This document shows, piece after piece, positions 1 through 8,600 of a DNA stretch of 39,636 bases; the stretch's first letter is position 1; the number at the start of each line of letters is the position of its first letter. A program made the position numbers and the translations under genes. Origin of the DNA: Candidatus Auribacterota bacterium (GTDB lineage Bacteria > Auribacterota > Tritonobacteria > UBA1439); assembly GCA_026392015.1 (NCBI GenBank), contig JAPLCW010000184.1:1-39636 (forward strand), given 5' to 3'. The notes under the pieces are model-generated. The model saw only the letters and a program-made list of their open reading frames with translations. It was not told where the DNA came from and ran no database searches.

Positions 1-39
1 CTTATACTTCTCCTCCGGACTAAACTTCCTCTTTTCCAT
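1..39 (-). CDS. transposase OrfA N-terminus (partial, runs off window)
   Basis: The first 13 codons read MEKRKFSPEEKYK from an ATG at 37-39. They follow a purine-rich AGGAGGCGGAGAG ribosome-binding region. A basic start followed by FSPEEKY is typical of the helix-turn-helix OrfA of IS3/IS911-type transposases. The gene leaves the window at base 1. The same codons occur in the opposite orientation at the right end. Confidence 0.6.
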   Translation of the reverse strand, partial: MEKRKFSPEEKYK

Positions 40-140
40 CTCTCCGCCTCCTTTCTATGGTAAAATCTTACCATCCATGGAGGCGAGATTCATACAAATC
101 TAAGAACCCGAAAAAGTCCAATTTAGTCTAAACCATTACA
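1..140 (-). mobile_element. IS terminus, left copy (IS3-like, partial)
   Basis: This stretch is the reverse complement of the last 139 bases of the window with a single mismatch, so it is one end of an insertion sequence present at least twice. The inner edge is sharp: similarity stops after the terminal TGTAATGG (reading outward from 140). The terminus begins TG, as IS3-family ends do. A palindrome, ATGGTAAGATTTTACCAT, lies at 57-74 between the terminus and the transposase start. The element continues beyond the window. The IS3 assignment rests on the TG end and 13 transposase residues, so it is tentative. Confidence 0.85.
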
Positions 141-1935
141 CGTACCCCATAGCGGGTGAAGAATAATCTATTTGGCCACCTGTATTATAACTCCATGAGA
201 GAGAACCATCCGACTTGGCACAATAGAGTCTGTTATTACCAGAGCCCACATAAACTCGCCCATTGAGATCCATTGCTGGAGAAGATCGAATATAATTCCC
301 AGTGGACTTGTTCCATAAAAGTATCCCATCAGAAGTAAATGAATAGAGCCTACCATCATCAGAACCCACGCAAATCCTCCCGTCAGTTCCAATGCCTGGA
401 GATGATTCAACATCGTCGCCAGTCACATAGCTCCATGATAAGCTTCCATCGGGGTTAATCGCATAGAATATATTGTCGTCTGAACCGACACATACTCTTC
501 CGTCTATATTGATTGCTGGCGATGAACCCACATCGTCTCCAACCGTGTAGCTCCATGCAAGAAATACCGGACTCGGTCCTGAATATGAACTGAGAGATGT
601 ATGTTGGGGGTTCTGACCGAACATTGGCCAAGGACTGTATGGAGTTGGTGTCAGTGTAGGTGTAGGAGTAATCGTAGGTGTAGGAGTAATCGTAGGTGTT
701 TGTGTAATCGTAGGTGTTCTTGTGGGCGTAGGTGTTATAGTAGGTGTAGGTGTTATAGTAGGCGTAGGTGTTATAGTAGGCGTAGGTGTAATTGTCGGTG
801 TTGGTTTTTGTTTAATGCTATAGAGGGAATTATCCATAGCCCCAACATACACCTTCCCATCCGAACTTATCGCGGGCGAGGAGAAACGCACTTCGTCCCA
901 GGTTTTATAAGTCCATGCACGGCTCCCGTTTGAATTAATGCTGTAGAGGCAATTATCATACGAACCAACATACACCTTTCCATCAGAATCTATCGCGGGT
1001 GAAGACGATATGTACTCCCCGGTTTTATAACTCCAGTACAGGTTCCCGTTTGAATTGATACTGTAGAGGCAATTATCAATGGAGCCAACATACACTTTTC
1101 CATCAAAATCTATTGCGGGTGAAGACGATATGTACTCCCCGGTTTTATAACTCCAGTCAAGGATTGCATTCGAATTGATGCTGTAAAGATAATTATCCTC
1201 AGAGCCGATATACACCTTTCCGTCAGAATCTATCGCAGGTGAGGAAGATTGTATGGCCTTCCCGGTTTTATAACTCCACCCAAAGCTTGCATTTGAATTG
1301 ATGCTGTAGAGGCAAGCATCATACGAGTCAATATACACCTTTCCATCAGAACCTATCGCAGGTGAGGTAGAGAATATGGCCTTCCCGGTTTTATAACTCC
1401 ACCCAAGGCTTGCATTCGAATTGATGCTGTAGAGGTAATTATCCCGAGATCCAACATACACCTTACTATTCGAACCTATCGCGGGGGAGGAAGTTATCAC
1501 GTTCCCAGCTTGATAACTCCAGCACAGGTTCCCGTTTGGATTGATACTGTAGAGGCAATTATCATACGAGCCGACATACACTCTCCCATCCGAGCCTATC
1601 GCGGGAGATGAATATATGTCCCACCCTGTTTGATAACTCCATACAAGGCTCCCGTTTGGATTGATACTGTAGAGGCAATTATCAATGGAGCCAACATATA
1701 CTCTCCCATCAGTACCTATCGCTGGTGAAGAGGAATATATGTCATCCCCGGTTTGATAACTCCACGCCAGAGCCGGTATGGACGGCCCGGCGTAGGGGCT
1801 CAGGCCCGTGTGCTGGGGATTCTGGTGGAACATCGGCCATGGACTGTTTGGGTCGGGCTGACTATGAAGAGGAAGGCTACCTAAAGGTGATACAAGGGAA
1901 AGAATCACTACATATAAGAAGAATCTACGCTTCAT
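136..1935 (-). CDS. secreted PQQ-like beta-propeller protein, C-terminus truncated by IS
   Basis: The product has 599 residues. It starts with a signal peptide (MKRRFFLYVVILSLV..., residues 1-26), then about nine repeats of 36-39 residues on the pattern SSPAIGSDGKVYVGSYDNCLYSI...WSYKTG, as in PQQ/quinoprotein beta-propellers. A Thr-Pro linker (about 376-432) leads into a second propeller that begins with its own SPWPMFGQNPQHT motif, matching SPWPMFHQNPQHT near the N-terminus. I chose the ATG at 1933-1935 because a GGGAG ribosome-binding site precedes it; an upstream in-frame start would put 11 residues before the signal peptide. The last repeat stops after SSPAMG, and the stop codon lies inside the IS end (136-138), so the gene is broken. 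The role is probably extracellular; no substrate can be read from sequence. Confidence 0.85.
   Translation of the reverse strand: MKRRFFLYVVILSLVSPLGSLPLHSQPDPNSPWPMFHQNPQHTGLSPYAGPSIPALAWSYQTGDDIYSSSPAIGTDGRVYVGSIDNCLYSINPNGSLVWSYQTGWDIYSSPAIGSDGRVYVGSYDNCLYSINPNGNLCWSYQAGNVITSSPAIGSNSKVYVGSRDNYLYSINSNASLGWSYKTGKAIFSTSPAIGSDGKVYIDSYDACLYSINSNASFGWSYKTGKAIQSSSPAIDSDGKVYIGSEDNYLYSINSNAILDWSYKTGEYISSSPAIDFDGKVYVGSIDNCLYSINSNGNLYWSYKTGEYISSSPAIDSDGKVYVGSYDNCLYSINSNGSRAWTYKTWDEVRFSSPAISSDGKVYVGAMDNSLYSIKQKPTPTITPTPTITPTPTITPTPTITPTPTRTPTITQTPTITPTPTITPTPTLTPTPYSPWPMFGQNPQHTSLSSYSGPSPVFLAWSYTVGDDVGSSPAINIDGRVCVGSDDNIFYAINPDGSLSWSYVTGDDVESSPGIGTDGRICVGSDDGRLYSFTSDGILLWNKSTGNYIRSSPAMDLNGRVYVGSGNNRLYCAKSDGSLSWSYNTGGQIDYSSPAMGYV
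653..806 (-). repeat. 18-bp tandem repeat encoding Thr-Pro linker
   Basis: About eight degenerate 18-bp units (GTAGGTGTTATAGTAGGC on the plus strand) encode the PTPTIT linker between the two propellers of the beta-propeller gene. Unit number in such repeats can vary by slippage. Confidence 0.8.
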
Positions 1936-2132
1936 AAGATGCTCCCTTCGGATTACCACGCAAGGCAAAATCCCGCGGAGATGATCACCTGCACCTGCTC
2001 AAAAATTAATATTAACACAATTCAGGGGAGGAATAAATATACTAAAACTGCGCGGCTAGCGCGTCAGCCACTCGATGGAGCAAAGCAGATGCGAATCAGT
2101 TGGACGCGCTTGTTGTGCAGGGGCCTGTACTT
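1936..2132. other. spacer between nuclease gene and propeller gene
   Basis: About 200 bp, rather AT-rich in the middle. It holds only the ribosome-binding site of the propeller gene at its left edge. I see no hairpin, promoter or short gene that can be supported. Confidence 0.5.
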
Positions 2133-3365
2133 TTATCCTTTACGCTTTTCAACACGGCATATCTCGCATGGAATGTGGGTTTGTTCAATTGCCCATTGAA
2201 ACCAATTCATTTGCTCCTGAGATAGTTCGTCATGAGGCGATTTGACTTCTACAAAAATAAAGTCATTTTCCTTATAAACAAATAGGTCTGCCCAACCCGG
2301 CTGCCTATGCCAGAAATCTTGTATCACCCACTCGACGCTAGCGATGACTATATCTTTGGGAAGTATATTTAGGGCTATCCTGGCTACCTCAACAGATTTA
2401 TCATCGTTGACCCAAAGATAATCCCTAAGCAACTCGCCATCATCCAACAATTCATCGAACAGGGCCCGTAAGCTTTCGGTTGTTCTCATCCGCTGGATAC
2501 CAGCTCGTATAGCCGCCTCGCGCCGTTTGTAGTATTCCGCAGAACCAAAATCTTCGGGGAGGAGAATTGAGATTAGGCGATTATTTCTATTTTGGGAAGT
2601 CCAACCTTTAGTCGAATTACGGAGAGTGGGCCGCACTTGCACATCGCTAGGGTCTTGTATGGAATGCGCCAAATAAGTTCCTACCCAAGTAGAGATAATC
2701 CTTCTCTCACAGCCTAGGACCATGTAACCTTTGAAGCGATACCATTCAGTAGCAATTTCCTCGACAGGGACTAACTTACCAGCTTGATTTATCCACTTTC
2801 CAATCTTTTGGCCATTTTTCTCAATCTGCCTATATTCGGCTTGTATTTTTATAGTTGGAACTCGCACTTGTGAAAGAAACTCGGCTTCGGTCTTTTCCTT
2901 GAGGTTGTATTTGGGACTCTGCTTGTCAATCACCTGCCAGTGTTTTTTGGCTTTCTTCTTGAACTCTGATGCTATGTCTGGAAATCTAGCCTCAAATTCG
3001 ATGATGTCTTTTACTTGCTTCGAATTTTGTTGTAGCCAGTCAAGTACATAGCCATAGTACGTTTTAATAATCTCTCGCCAATAAAACCTTTCAACTTTGC
3101 CTTTCAGCCCATAAATAGCCGCACGGGGATGTGCTTCTTCTTTCTCGCCCTTACATTCCGCGCAAATATTGAGCTCAAATCCTGTAACTGGATATCTCTT
3201 ACGAGTTCCATACTCGGTCGCAAATCTTATCTGATGTGGTAGGAAAGCAACAACCAATTGCCGTTCACACTCACAGATGAAAATGCCGCCGCAAATTTCG
3301 CACAAATACTTGCGGAAGATATCGTAATGGTTAAAACATCGAATTCTGCTATGTTCACAATTCAC
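2133..3365 (-). CDS. FAN1-type VRR-NUC nuclease with N-terminal Cys cluster
   Basis: The product has 410 residues. The C-terminal half matches the VRR-NUC (PD-(D/E)xK) nuclease domain of FAN1. PVEEIATEWYRFKGY (200-214) is the first helix with the conserved Glu. GWADLFVY (357-364) carries the metal-binding Asp360. FVEVKSPHDELSQEQMNW (371-388) carries Glu373, Lys375 and the following Gln. The N-terminus has paired metal-ligand candidates C3/H5, C10/H13, C22/C25, C31/C33 and C68/C71, suggesting one or two zinc sites. The middle (about 85-195) is helical and basic, and I do not recognise it. The start is GTG at 3363-3365 with GAGG 8 nt upstream. VRR-NUC enzymes cut branched or flapped DNA in repair, phage and mobile elements. 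The gene is visibly less GC-rich than the housekeeping array, which may indicate transfer. The nuclease call is firm; the cellular role is open. Confidence 0.8.
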   Translation of the reverse strand: MNCEHSRIRCFNHYDIFRKYLCEICGGIFICECERQLVVAFLPHQIRFATEYGTRKRYPVTGFELNICAECKGEKEEAHPRAAIYGLKGKVERFYWREIIKTYYGYVLDWLQQNSKQVKDIIEFEARFPDIASEFKKKAKKHWQVIDKQSPKYNLKEKTEAEFLSQVRVPTIKIQAEYRQIEKNGQKIGKWINQAGKLVPVEEIATEWYRFKGYMVLGCERRIISTWVGTYLAHSIQDPSDVQVRPTLRNSTKGWTSQNRNNRLISILLPEDFGSAEYYKRREAAIRAGIQRMRTTESLRALFDELLDDGELLRDYLWVNDDKSVEVARIALNILPKDIVIASVEWVIQDFWHRQPGWADLFVYKENDFIFVEVKSPHDELSQEQMNWFQWAIEQTHIPCEICRVEKRKG

Positions 3366-3895
3366 TCAAATATCCTCGGCAATTTACAGATGTGCTTGCC
3401 CTTTCTCACCCCAATTTTGCAGCACTTTACACATGTCATCGGTTGATTCAAAACCAGCCACTGGCGGTCGAATCAAGACCGGCCAGTCTCCATCTCTATA
3501 ATCATCCTTTCTTACTAGTATTGCAAGCACGATCTTTCGATAGGTAGCTTCTGCCCTTGATGGTGATGATCTCGGTCCTTCAATTAAGTAGCACTAATCT
3601 CAATTACAAAACTTTAATAAAAAGCTTCTAGAGCGCGCGCAAAACCAAGAGCCTGCGGAGAGATTCCAGAGCCTAAAGGCTCGGCTACGAGTCTAGGCTG
3701 CCAAGCCCGTCCCCGAGGTCACGGTTAGAGAGTCCACGAGTCGGTCAATTCGCAATTGGTATGAAAGCCGCGGGCTGGAGGAAGTTTAATCAGGCCTGGC
3801 ACCAGGATTCGAAGCGGGGACAATAAAACCTTAATCTTTAACTTTTCCTGTTTCTACACGAAACGCGTAACTCGAAACTTGTGTTGCTGTACTAA
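3366..3895. other. intergenic region without a gene
   Basis: I find no open frame here that looks coding. At 3666-3703 there is a decayed copy of the GCCGAG/CTCGGC palindrome family (AGGCTCGGCTACGAGTCTAGG). A short inverted CAATT/AATTG sits near 3747. A fragment at 3800-3828 containing ATTCGAA resembles a tRNA T-loop but has no pairing stem. Confidence 0.5.
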
Positions 3896-3973
3896 TGGTC
3901 GGGGCGCCGGGATTCGAACCCGGGACCTCTTGCACCCCAAGCAAGCGCGCTCGCCAGACTGCGCTACGCCCCG
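3896..3973 (-). tRNA. tRNA-Pro (anticodon GGG), CCA encoded
   Basis: A complete cloverleaf can be drawn on the minus strand. The acceptor stem is CGGGGCG/CGCCCCG, and the D arm is GCGC/GCGC. The anticodon stem is CTTGC/GCAAG with loop TTGGGGT, giving anticodon GGG. The T arm is CCGGG-TTCGAAT-CCCGG, the discriminator is A, and the 3' CCA is in the gene (3896-3898). The C1:G72 pair is the identity mark of bacterial tRNA-Pro. A degenerate 7-nt repeat hairpin lies just upstream of its 5' end. Confidence 0.95.
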
Positions 3974-3977
3974 ACAA

Positions 3978-4048
3978 TACAGTGATAAGTGATAAGTGTT
4001 TGTGATCTAGGGCATTAAACTTTACACTTTACACTTTCGTTACTGTAG
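3978..4048. repeat. 7-nt repeat hairpin, family E (GTGATAA / ACTTTAC)
   Basis: One arm is AGTGATAAGTGATAAGTG, two units of a heptamer. The other is ACTTTACACTTTACACTTT. They are largely complementary and are enclosed by ACAGT...ACTGT. The same ACTTTACACTTTACACTTT arm recurs between xseB and dxs at about 23473. Confidence 0.65.
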
Positions 4049-4116
4049 TTATGGTAGCACCGCACCCAGCTCAATGCAAATCAATTCTCTGAACATCAGT
4101 GATGCCTTAATCTCCG

Positions 4117-4167
4117 GGGGAGGAGCACACCCCCCACCCTGACCCTCCCCCTCAAGGAGGGAGGGAA
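4117..4167. repeat. C-run/G-run hairpin repeat
   Basis: CCTCCCCCTCAAGGAGGGAGG at 4144-4165 can fold back on itself. It belongs to a loose group of C-run/G-run hairpins also seen at 10617-10661, 23382-23412 and 23511-23549. Confidence 0.55.
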
Positions 4168-4257
4168 TATGAGTTGATACGCCGTGAGACTGTCCCATCA
4201 CGAACATCAATTTGCCTATTATGCAATAAAAAGTGCGTATTTTTGCCTTTCGTAAGT

Positions 4258-4380
4258 GCCGAGACTGAAGTCTCGGCTACAGCCACTTTCGCAACCGCCG
4301 AGACTGAAGTCTCGGCTACGTGGCCATCTGAATAAACAAAATTTCCGAGGCTGAAGCCTCGGCTACGAGTCTCGGTTACA
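4258..4380. repeat. three palindromes, family A (GCCGAGACTGAAGTCTCGGC)
   Basis: Near-perfect palindromes with the core GCCGAGACTGAAGTCTCGGC followed by TAC lie at 4258-4280 and 4297-4319. A variant, CCGAGGCTGAAGCCTCGGC, is at 4345-4366. A half-copy, GAGTCTCGGTTAC, follows at 4367-4379. Compensatory changes between copies (GAGACT/AGTCTC against GAGGCT/AGCCTC) keep the pairing, so the fold seems to be what is conserved. Other copies are at 10776, 11160 and 37387. Confidence 0.8.
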
Positions 4381-4468
4381 GCCCCAACGGTTACAAGCAC
4401 CGGCTGCGGAAAGTATGATAACGCTCAAAAGGTCCGCATTCTTTATAACATGATCGCTGTAGCGCACA

Positions 4469-4572
4469 CTGAAGGGTGCGCTACGGAGGGGATCAGCATA
4501 TAGCAGCTTGAAGGGTACGATGCAGAGGGGATCGGCATACAGCACCCTGAAAAGGGTTCGCTACAGAGGATG
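4469..4572. repeat. 38-bp imperfect tandem repeat (2.7 copies)
   Basis: Units start at 4469, 4507 and 4546 and share the pattern CTGAAGGGTxCGxTxCxGAG followed by GGATCxGCATAxAGCA. The array ends 12 bp from the stop codon of the M50 protease gene. Reading frames through it give repetitive peptides and are not genes. Confidence 0.75.
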
Positions 4573-4583
4573 TACGTGCTCTG

Positions 4584-5258
4584 TCACAGTCCCGCGATAC
4601 CCGAAAAGAAAATGGCGGAGAGAATCGCATTGATCGGGCTGAGCACGGTGTACAGCAAAGGGGTATTGATCAGAAATATAAGCAGCCAGGGGCCGGTTGA
4701 TTCGAGGATCGTCGATACCCTCGTCACGTCGAAACGAAGCGTAAGGGCAAGTATATGATATCCGTCGAGCGGCGGGACCGGGATGAGGTTGAAGAGACTG
4801 AGCCAGAGAGAGATGGAGATCATGTGGATGAGAAGGTTGATGGGCGCGCCCAGCGCGGCAAGATGGGAGGGGAAAACGATTCCCAATCCCCTGAGAGCCA
4901 CGGCGGCGAGGATCGCGAGGATAAAGCCCGAAGCGCATCCGGCAAAGCTGATGAGGATATTGTCCCTCCGCCATCTCCTCACATTTGAGGGATTTACCGG
5001 AACGGGCTTCGCCCAGCCGAAAAAGCGAAATCCGGAGAGGAAACCGATCCCCGTCCCCTGGAATAGAGAGAATATAAGAGGCGAGAGCGGGATGAGTACT
5101 GTTCCCAGGAGATCGATATGCGCCCGGGGGTCGAGCGTCATCCGCCCCATAAGCCGGGCGGTCTGATCGCCGCAGCGGTCGGCCGTCCACGCGTGGGCGT
5201 ACTCATGAACCGTTACTATGAACAGAAAGACCAGATAGCCGGTGACGAATTCAATCAT
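4584..5258 (-). CDS. site-2 protease family (M50) membrane metalloprotease
   Basis: The product is a polytopic membrane protein of 224 residues. HEYAH (HExxH, residues 18-22) sits in the first membrane segment and supplies the zinc ligands and catalytic Glu. NLIPVPPLDGYHI near residues 156-168 matches the second conserved M50 motif (NxxPxxPLDG), whose Asp is the third ligand. There is no PDZ or CBS domain, so it belongs to the short M50/YwhC-like group. Family members cleave substrates within the membrane; no partner is encoded nearby. The ATG at 5256-5258 has no clear ribosome-binding site. Promoter and start are uncertain because the 420 bp upstream is full of repeats. Confidence 0.85.
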   Translation of the reverse strand: MIEFVTGYLVFLFIVTVHEYAHAWTADRCGDQTARLMGRMTLDPRAHIDLLGTVLIPLSPLIFSLFQGTGIGFLSGFRFFGWAKPVPVNPSNVRRWRRDNILISFAGCASGFILAILAAVALRGLGIVFPSHLAALGAPINLLIHMISISLWLSLFNLIPVPPLDGYHILALTLRFDVTRVSTILESTGPWLLIFLINTPLLYTVLSPINAILSAIFFSGIAGL

Positions 5259-5281
5259 AAGAAAAAACCGGGGATTGCGCG

Positions 5282-5321
5282 CCTGTCTGCCGGCAGGCAG
5301 GGATTTGGCGGATTTATCCGC
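5282..5321. repeat. two short palindromes
   Basis: CCTGTCTGCCGGCAGGCAGG (5282-5301) is a 20-bp palindrome with one mismatch. GCGGATTTATCCGC (5308-5321) is perfect. They lie upstream of the M50 gene start. Confidence 0.7.
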
Positions 5322-5412
5322 ACAGACGGCCCATCATCCTCCCCTCTCCCCCAAGGGACGAGGGAAGAAGATGTGACCTCCTTCCATGCATGGGGAAGCA
5401 CTCATCGTATGC

Positions 5413-5559
5413 CTCAGAAGGTGTGAAAAAATCTGGAATTCCATCCACCTCTGTGCACCATAGTCTGTAGGGGCTCGATTTATCGAGCCCTACGCGGCGG
5501 GTCGGATGAATCCGACCCCTACAAAAATGCGCAAAACTGATTTTTTCACACCTTCTCAG
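5413..5559. mobile_element. MITE-like element with nested palindromes
   Basis: The ends are 21-bp inverted repeats with one mismatch, sharing AGAAGGTGTGAAAAAATC at 5413-5433 and 5539-5559. Inside, GTAGGGG (5467) pairs with CCCCTAC (ending 5521) around two perfect hairpins: GGGCTCGATTTATCGAGCCC (5471-5490) and GGGTCGGATGAATCCGACCC (5499-5518). The element has no open reading frame. It resembles a miniature inverted-repeat element whose transposase is elsewhere; no target duplication is obvious. Confidence 0.65.
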
Positions 5560-5570
5560 TTATGGGAGGT

Positions 5571-5640
5571 CGCATTTGGGCTTTTGCCACATTTTTATGA
5601 GACAAATCCCCCCATTCCCCCCTTTTCCAAAGGGGGGGGG
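5571..5640. repeat. two-hairpin dispersed element, family B copy 1
   Basis: It begins CGCATTTGGGC, contains TTGCCACATTTTTATGAGAC (TTGCC...GGCAA hairpin, here with one change), then AAATCCCCCCATTCCCCCC and a CCCCCCTTTTCCAAAGGGGGG hairpin. The same ordered sequence is found at 10504-10571 and 37506-37577 in the same orientation. Confidence 0.8.
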
Positions 5641-5679
5641 AGGGGGAATTCATCATGATTATTTAATCTGCGGGTGCAA

Positions 5680-8600
5680 TCACTGCCCCTTTACCGAGCG
5701 CACCACCTTTTCGTTCCCCTTCTCCAACTTGTAGATGCCGTCGTAGATCGCCTTGCCCACGTAATGGGTAACTCCCCATGAGATCTTATCGATAGTGATC
5801 CGCAACCCCTCAAGGAGATAGTTGACGTTGCTCACCACCCGGATGTTCTTATCGCGAATCGGATACAGCATCCCGCGATCCATGTCGGTGAAGACGTGCT
5901 CTAGCCATTCGATGAGGAGAGATACCCTGTATGCCGACCCGCGTCCCGCGGCGCCTACGGGGTTCAGGAAGACAATGGGTGACGCATTGCTATAGGTAAT
6001 CTCCTTTATCTGAAGAGCGTGCAGGAGCTCCCGGAACCTCTCCTTCGGGTAGTAGTCGGGCAGTTTCTCATACCCTTCGGTCAGCCTGGCCAACCCCGTA
6101 CCGATGGGCTTTTTATTGTCGCCGGGATAGGCAAGGTCGAACAGGTTGTCGAGGTCTGAGAACGCCTCCCTGTTGAGAACCCCGACCAGGTCCGCTCCGA
6201 TGACATGGATATCCGTCGGCTTCTCCAGATCGTGGCCGTGGTAACGTCCGTTTTTAGCGAGAAATCCAGGCTGCTTCTCCTCCTTGCGCCGCTCGTATTC
6301 CGCGACAAGGTCTGAGAGATCGATCTGCTGATCTCTATACGGGAGCCCCGCGAGGAGCGCTTTAGCTGATCCTCCGCTGCCGGAGCTATCTTCCTCTCCC
6401 TCGCTCTTCAAGAAACCTTTCAGCGCCGTCCCATCGAACCGTTCACTGTCGTATGGGATGCGCAAAAGGGAAAGCACGGTGGGCACAAGATCAGCCGATC
6501 GCGCGCCGTCGCTGATCATAATCCCCTTTCTCACGTTTGGCCCCGACACGATGAACGGGATATGCATGGAACTGTAGAGGAGGTAGCCGTGTCCGCCGGA
6601 TGGCTGCTCGGGTTTCTCAAACGACCACCCGGGAGCGGCGCAGAGCACCATGTCCGGAGCGTACCGCTGTTCCCTTTCGGCGATGTTCCCGTCCCAGAAC
6701 ATCTGATTCGCAATCGCAACCACCGCGTCGGGATAGCGAAAATACTTGCTCCCCTCCAGCCACTCCCGGTCCGTATGGAACTCCCTGAGCGCTCCGGGCG
6801 GGACTCCGGCTTTTATGTATCCGAGCGGATCGCCGCTGTCCGTCTCTTCATATGTAACACGCCCCTCGGAAGTGTTTCGAATCCCCCTTGAGGGGATATA
6901 CCGGTAAAGGTACTTTCCGTTTCCATGCGCCTTTCGCTCTATTATCGCCTGTGTCCCCTCCTGCCCGAACACCGCGACACGGTTCTCATCAAGCTTCACC
7001 AGTACCTGGGCGACCGGACGGCCTGATACCTTTCCCGGGAAGAGGTTCTGCTCGCCCATGTCACACGCGAGGAGCCGCTCGATGAGATCCACGGGGGAGT
7101 ACCCCGGGTCGACGGCGTAGTGCGTGAGATTGTAGAGGTTATTCCGCCGGAGCCATTCGCCCGAGTCCACGTCGCTGTAGGGCAGGTAAACGCGCGCCTC
7201 ACCCTCGCCGTGATCAACGAATACAAATCCCTTCTTTTTCCTCTCCTTCCGCATGAAGCTGTCATCATACCAACTGACGTTGCATCCCATCCCGGAACCG
7301 GGATCGGGCATCCGGTCACGATCGGTATCGCTGAGAGGTTTATAGAAGAACTCCCGCGCCACGTCGAACTTCTGGAGCAGTGTCCCCTCCCCTCCCACCG
7401 TGCCGTGGTCGGCGAAAAGGATGAGGTAGGTGCGGTCCCACAGCTTTTTCCGCATGAGCTCATCCCTAATCGCCGCGATGCGGGCGTCCACGTTAGCGAG
7501 AGCCACCCTCCCCCCCCCGAATTGCGCTCGGGCATCGTCGTGAGAGCTCGCGTCAACGCCGGGGAACCAGAAGTTCATCACCCTAACATCGGGCCTGATC
7601 ACGAGATCCTTCGCATAGCGCGCATTGATCTCATCGGCATAATCCTTTGCGTGGTGGAAATAAAACGGCGGGATCACCGTCGAGGCGTCCACCTCGTAGC
7701 GATCGGGCGGAGAGTTCGGGAGGATGGGATTCAAGGTGCTGGCAAACTTCATTCCCTGGCCGCCCAGATAATCCGCGAGAAGCAGCACGTCCCCGCTTCT
7801 CTCTTCAGTGTGGCGGCGATACGCGCCGGGGAATGGGAACAGCATCGCTTTTTTCATAACCATGCCCAGTTGCCGCAGGCCTGTCGGCCTGAGCTCATCC
7901 GCGGCCACGGGAGGCCCGAACGGCTCCAGGTAGGTGCCGCACTTCCTCTTTTTCCGGTCGAAGTAGTTGTTCCCCTTCACCCCGGAACGGTTGGGGAAGA
8001 CCCCGGTGTAGAGCGTCGCATTGCTCGCCAGCGTGCTCGAAGGGAAGACCGTGAAGCTGTTGACAAAATCGGTTCCTCCATCGAAGAAAATTTCTCTGAT
8101 GGTGGGCAGGTATCCAGAAAGCGCCATCTCGCGCAGCACATCGTAGCGGAGTCCGTCAACGTAGAGGAGTACAACGCGCGCATCCCGGACCGGCCGGCCT
8201 TCCGGCAACCCCTTCGATGCGAAGACGACCTTGTCCTCCCGCTCCGCTGCCGCCACAGCCTCCTCCCCCACCGCGATCTCGGCCGTAAAGCTGCCGTTGT
8301 TGTCACTCACGTCAAAATCGTTGATGCCGAGGTACAGCCTCCCCGCGGCATGCGCATCTCCGTAGTATTCGCTCCCCACAAAAAACGGGGTTCCGGATTC
8401 GCCGATCCTGCCGATGAGGCAGTAGCCTGGCGCCGGGCCCTTGTCCGCCGAAGGGACGGGGAATTCCCGGTCTTTCACCGCCTTTGCATGGCGATATGTG
8501 CCCCGCGGACCGACGCGCCAGTCGAATCCGTCCCGTCCCATGTACGACCATCCCACGATTTCTATTTCGCCGGACGCCGTGATCCTGAACGGCTCCTTAT

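Noticed and set aside
3800-3830. Second tRNA or tRNA fragment near tRNA-Pro
   Set aside because: It contains ATTCGAA but the flanking bases do not form a T stem and no anticodon arm follows.
4258-4380. CRISPR array
   Set aside because: The repeats are palindromes with irregular spacing and no unique spacers, and no cas genes are present.
4363-4545. Small minus-strand protein with repeated LLYADPL peptides
   Set aside because: The peptide repeats arise from the 38-bp tandem DNA repeat.
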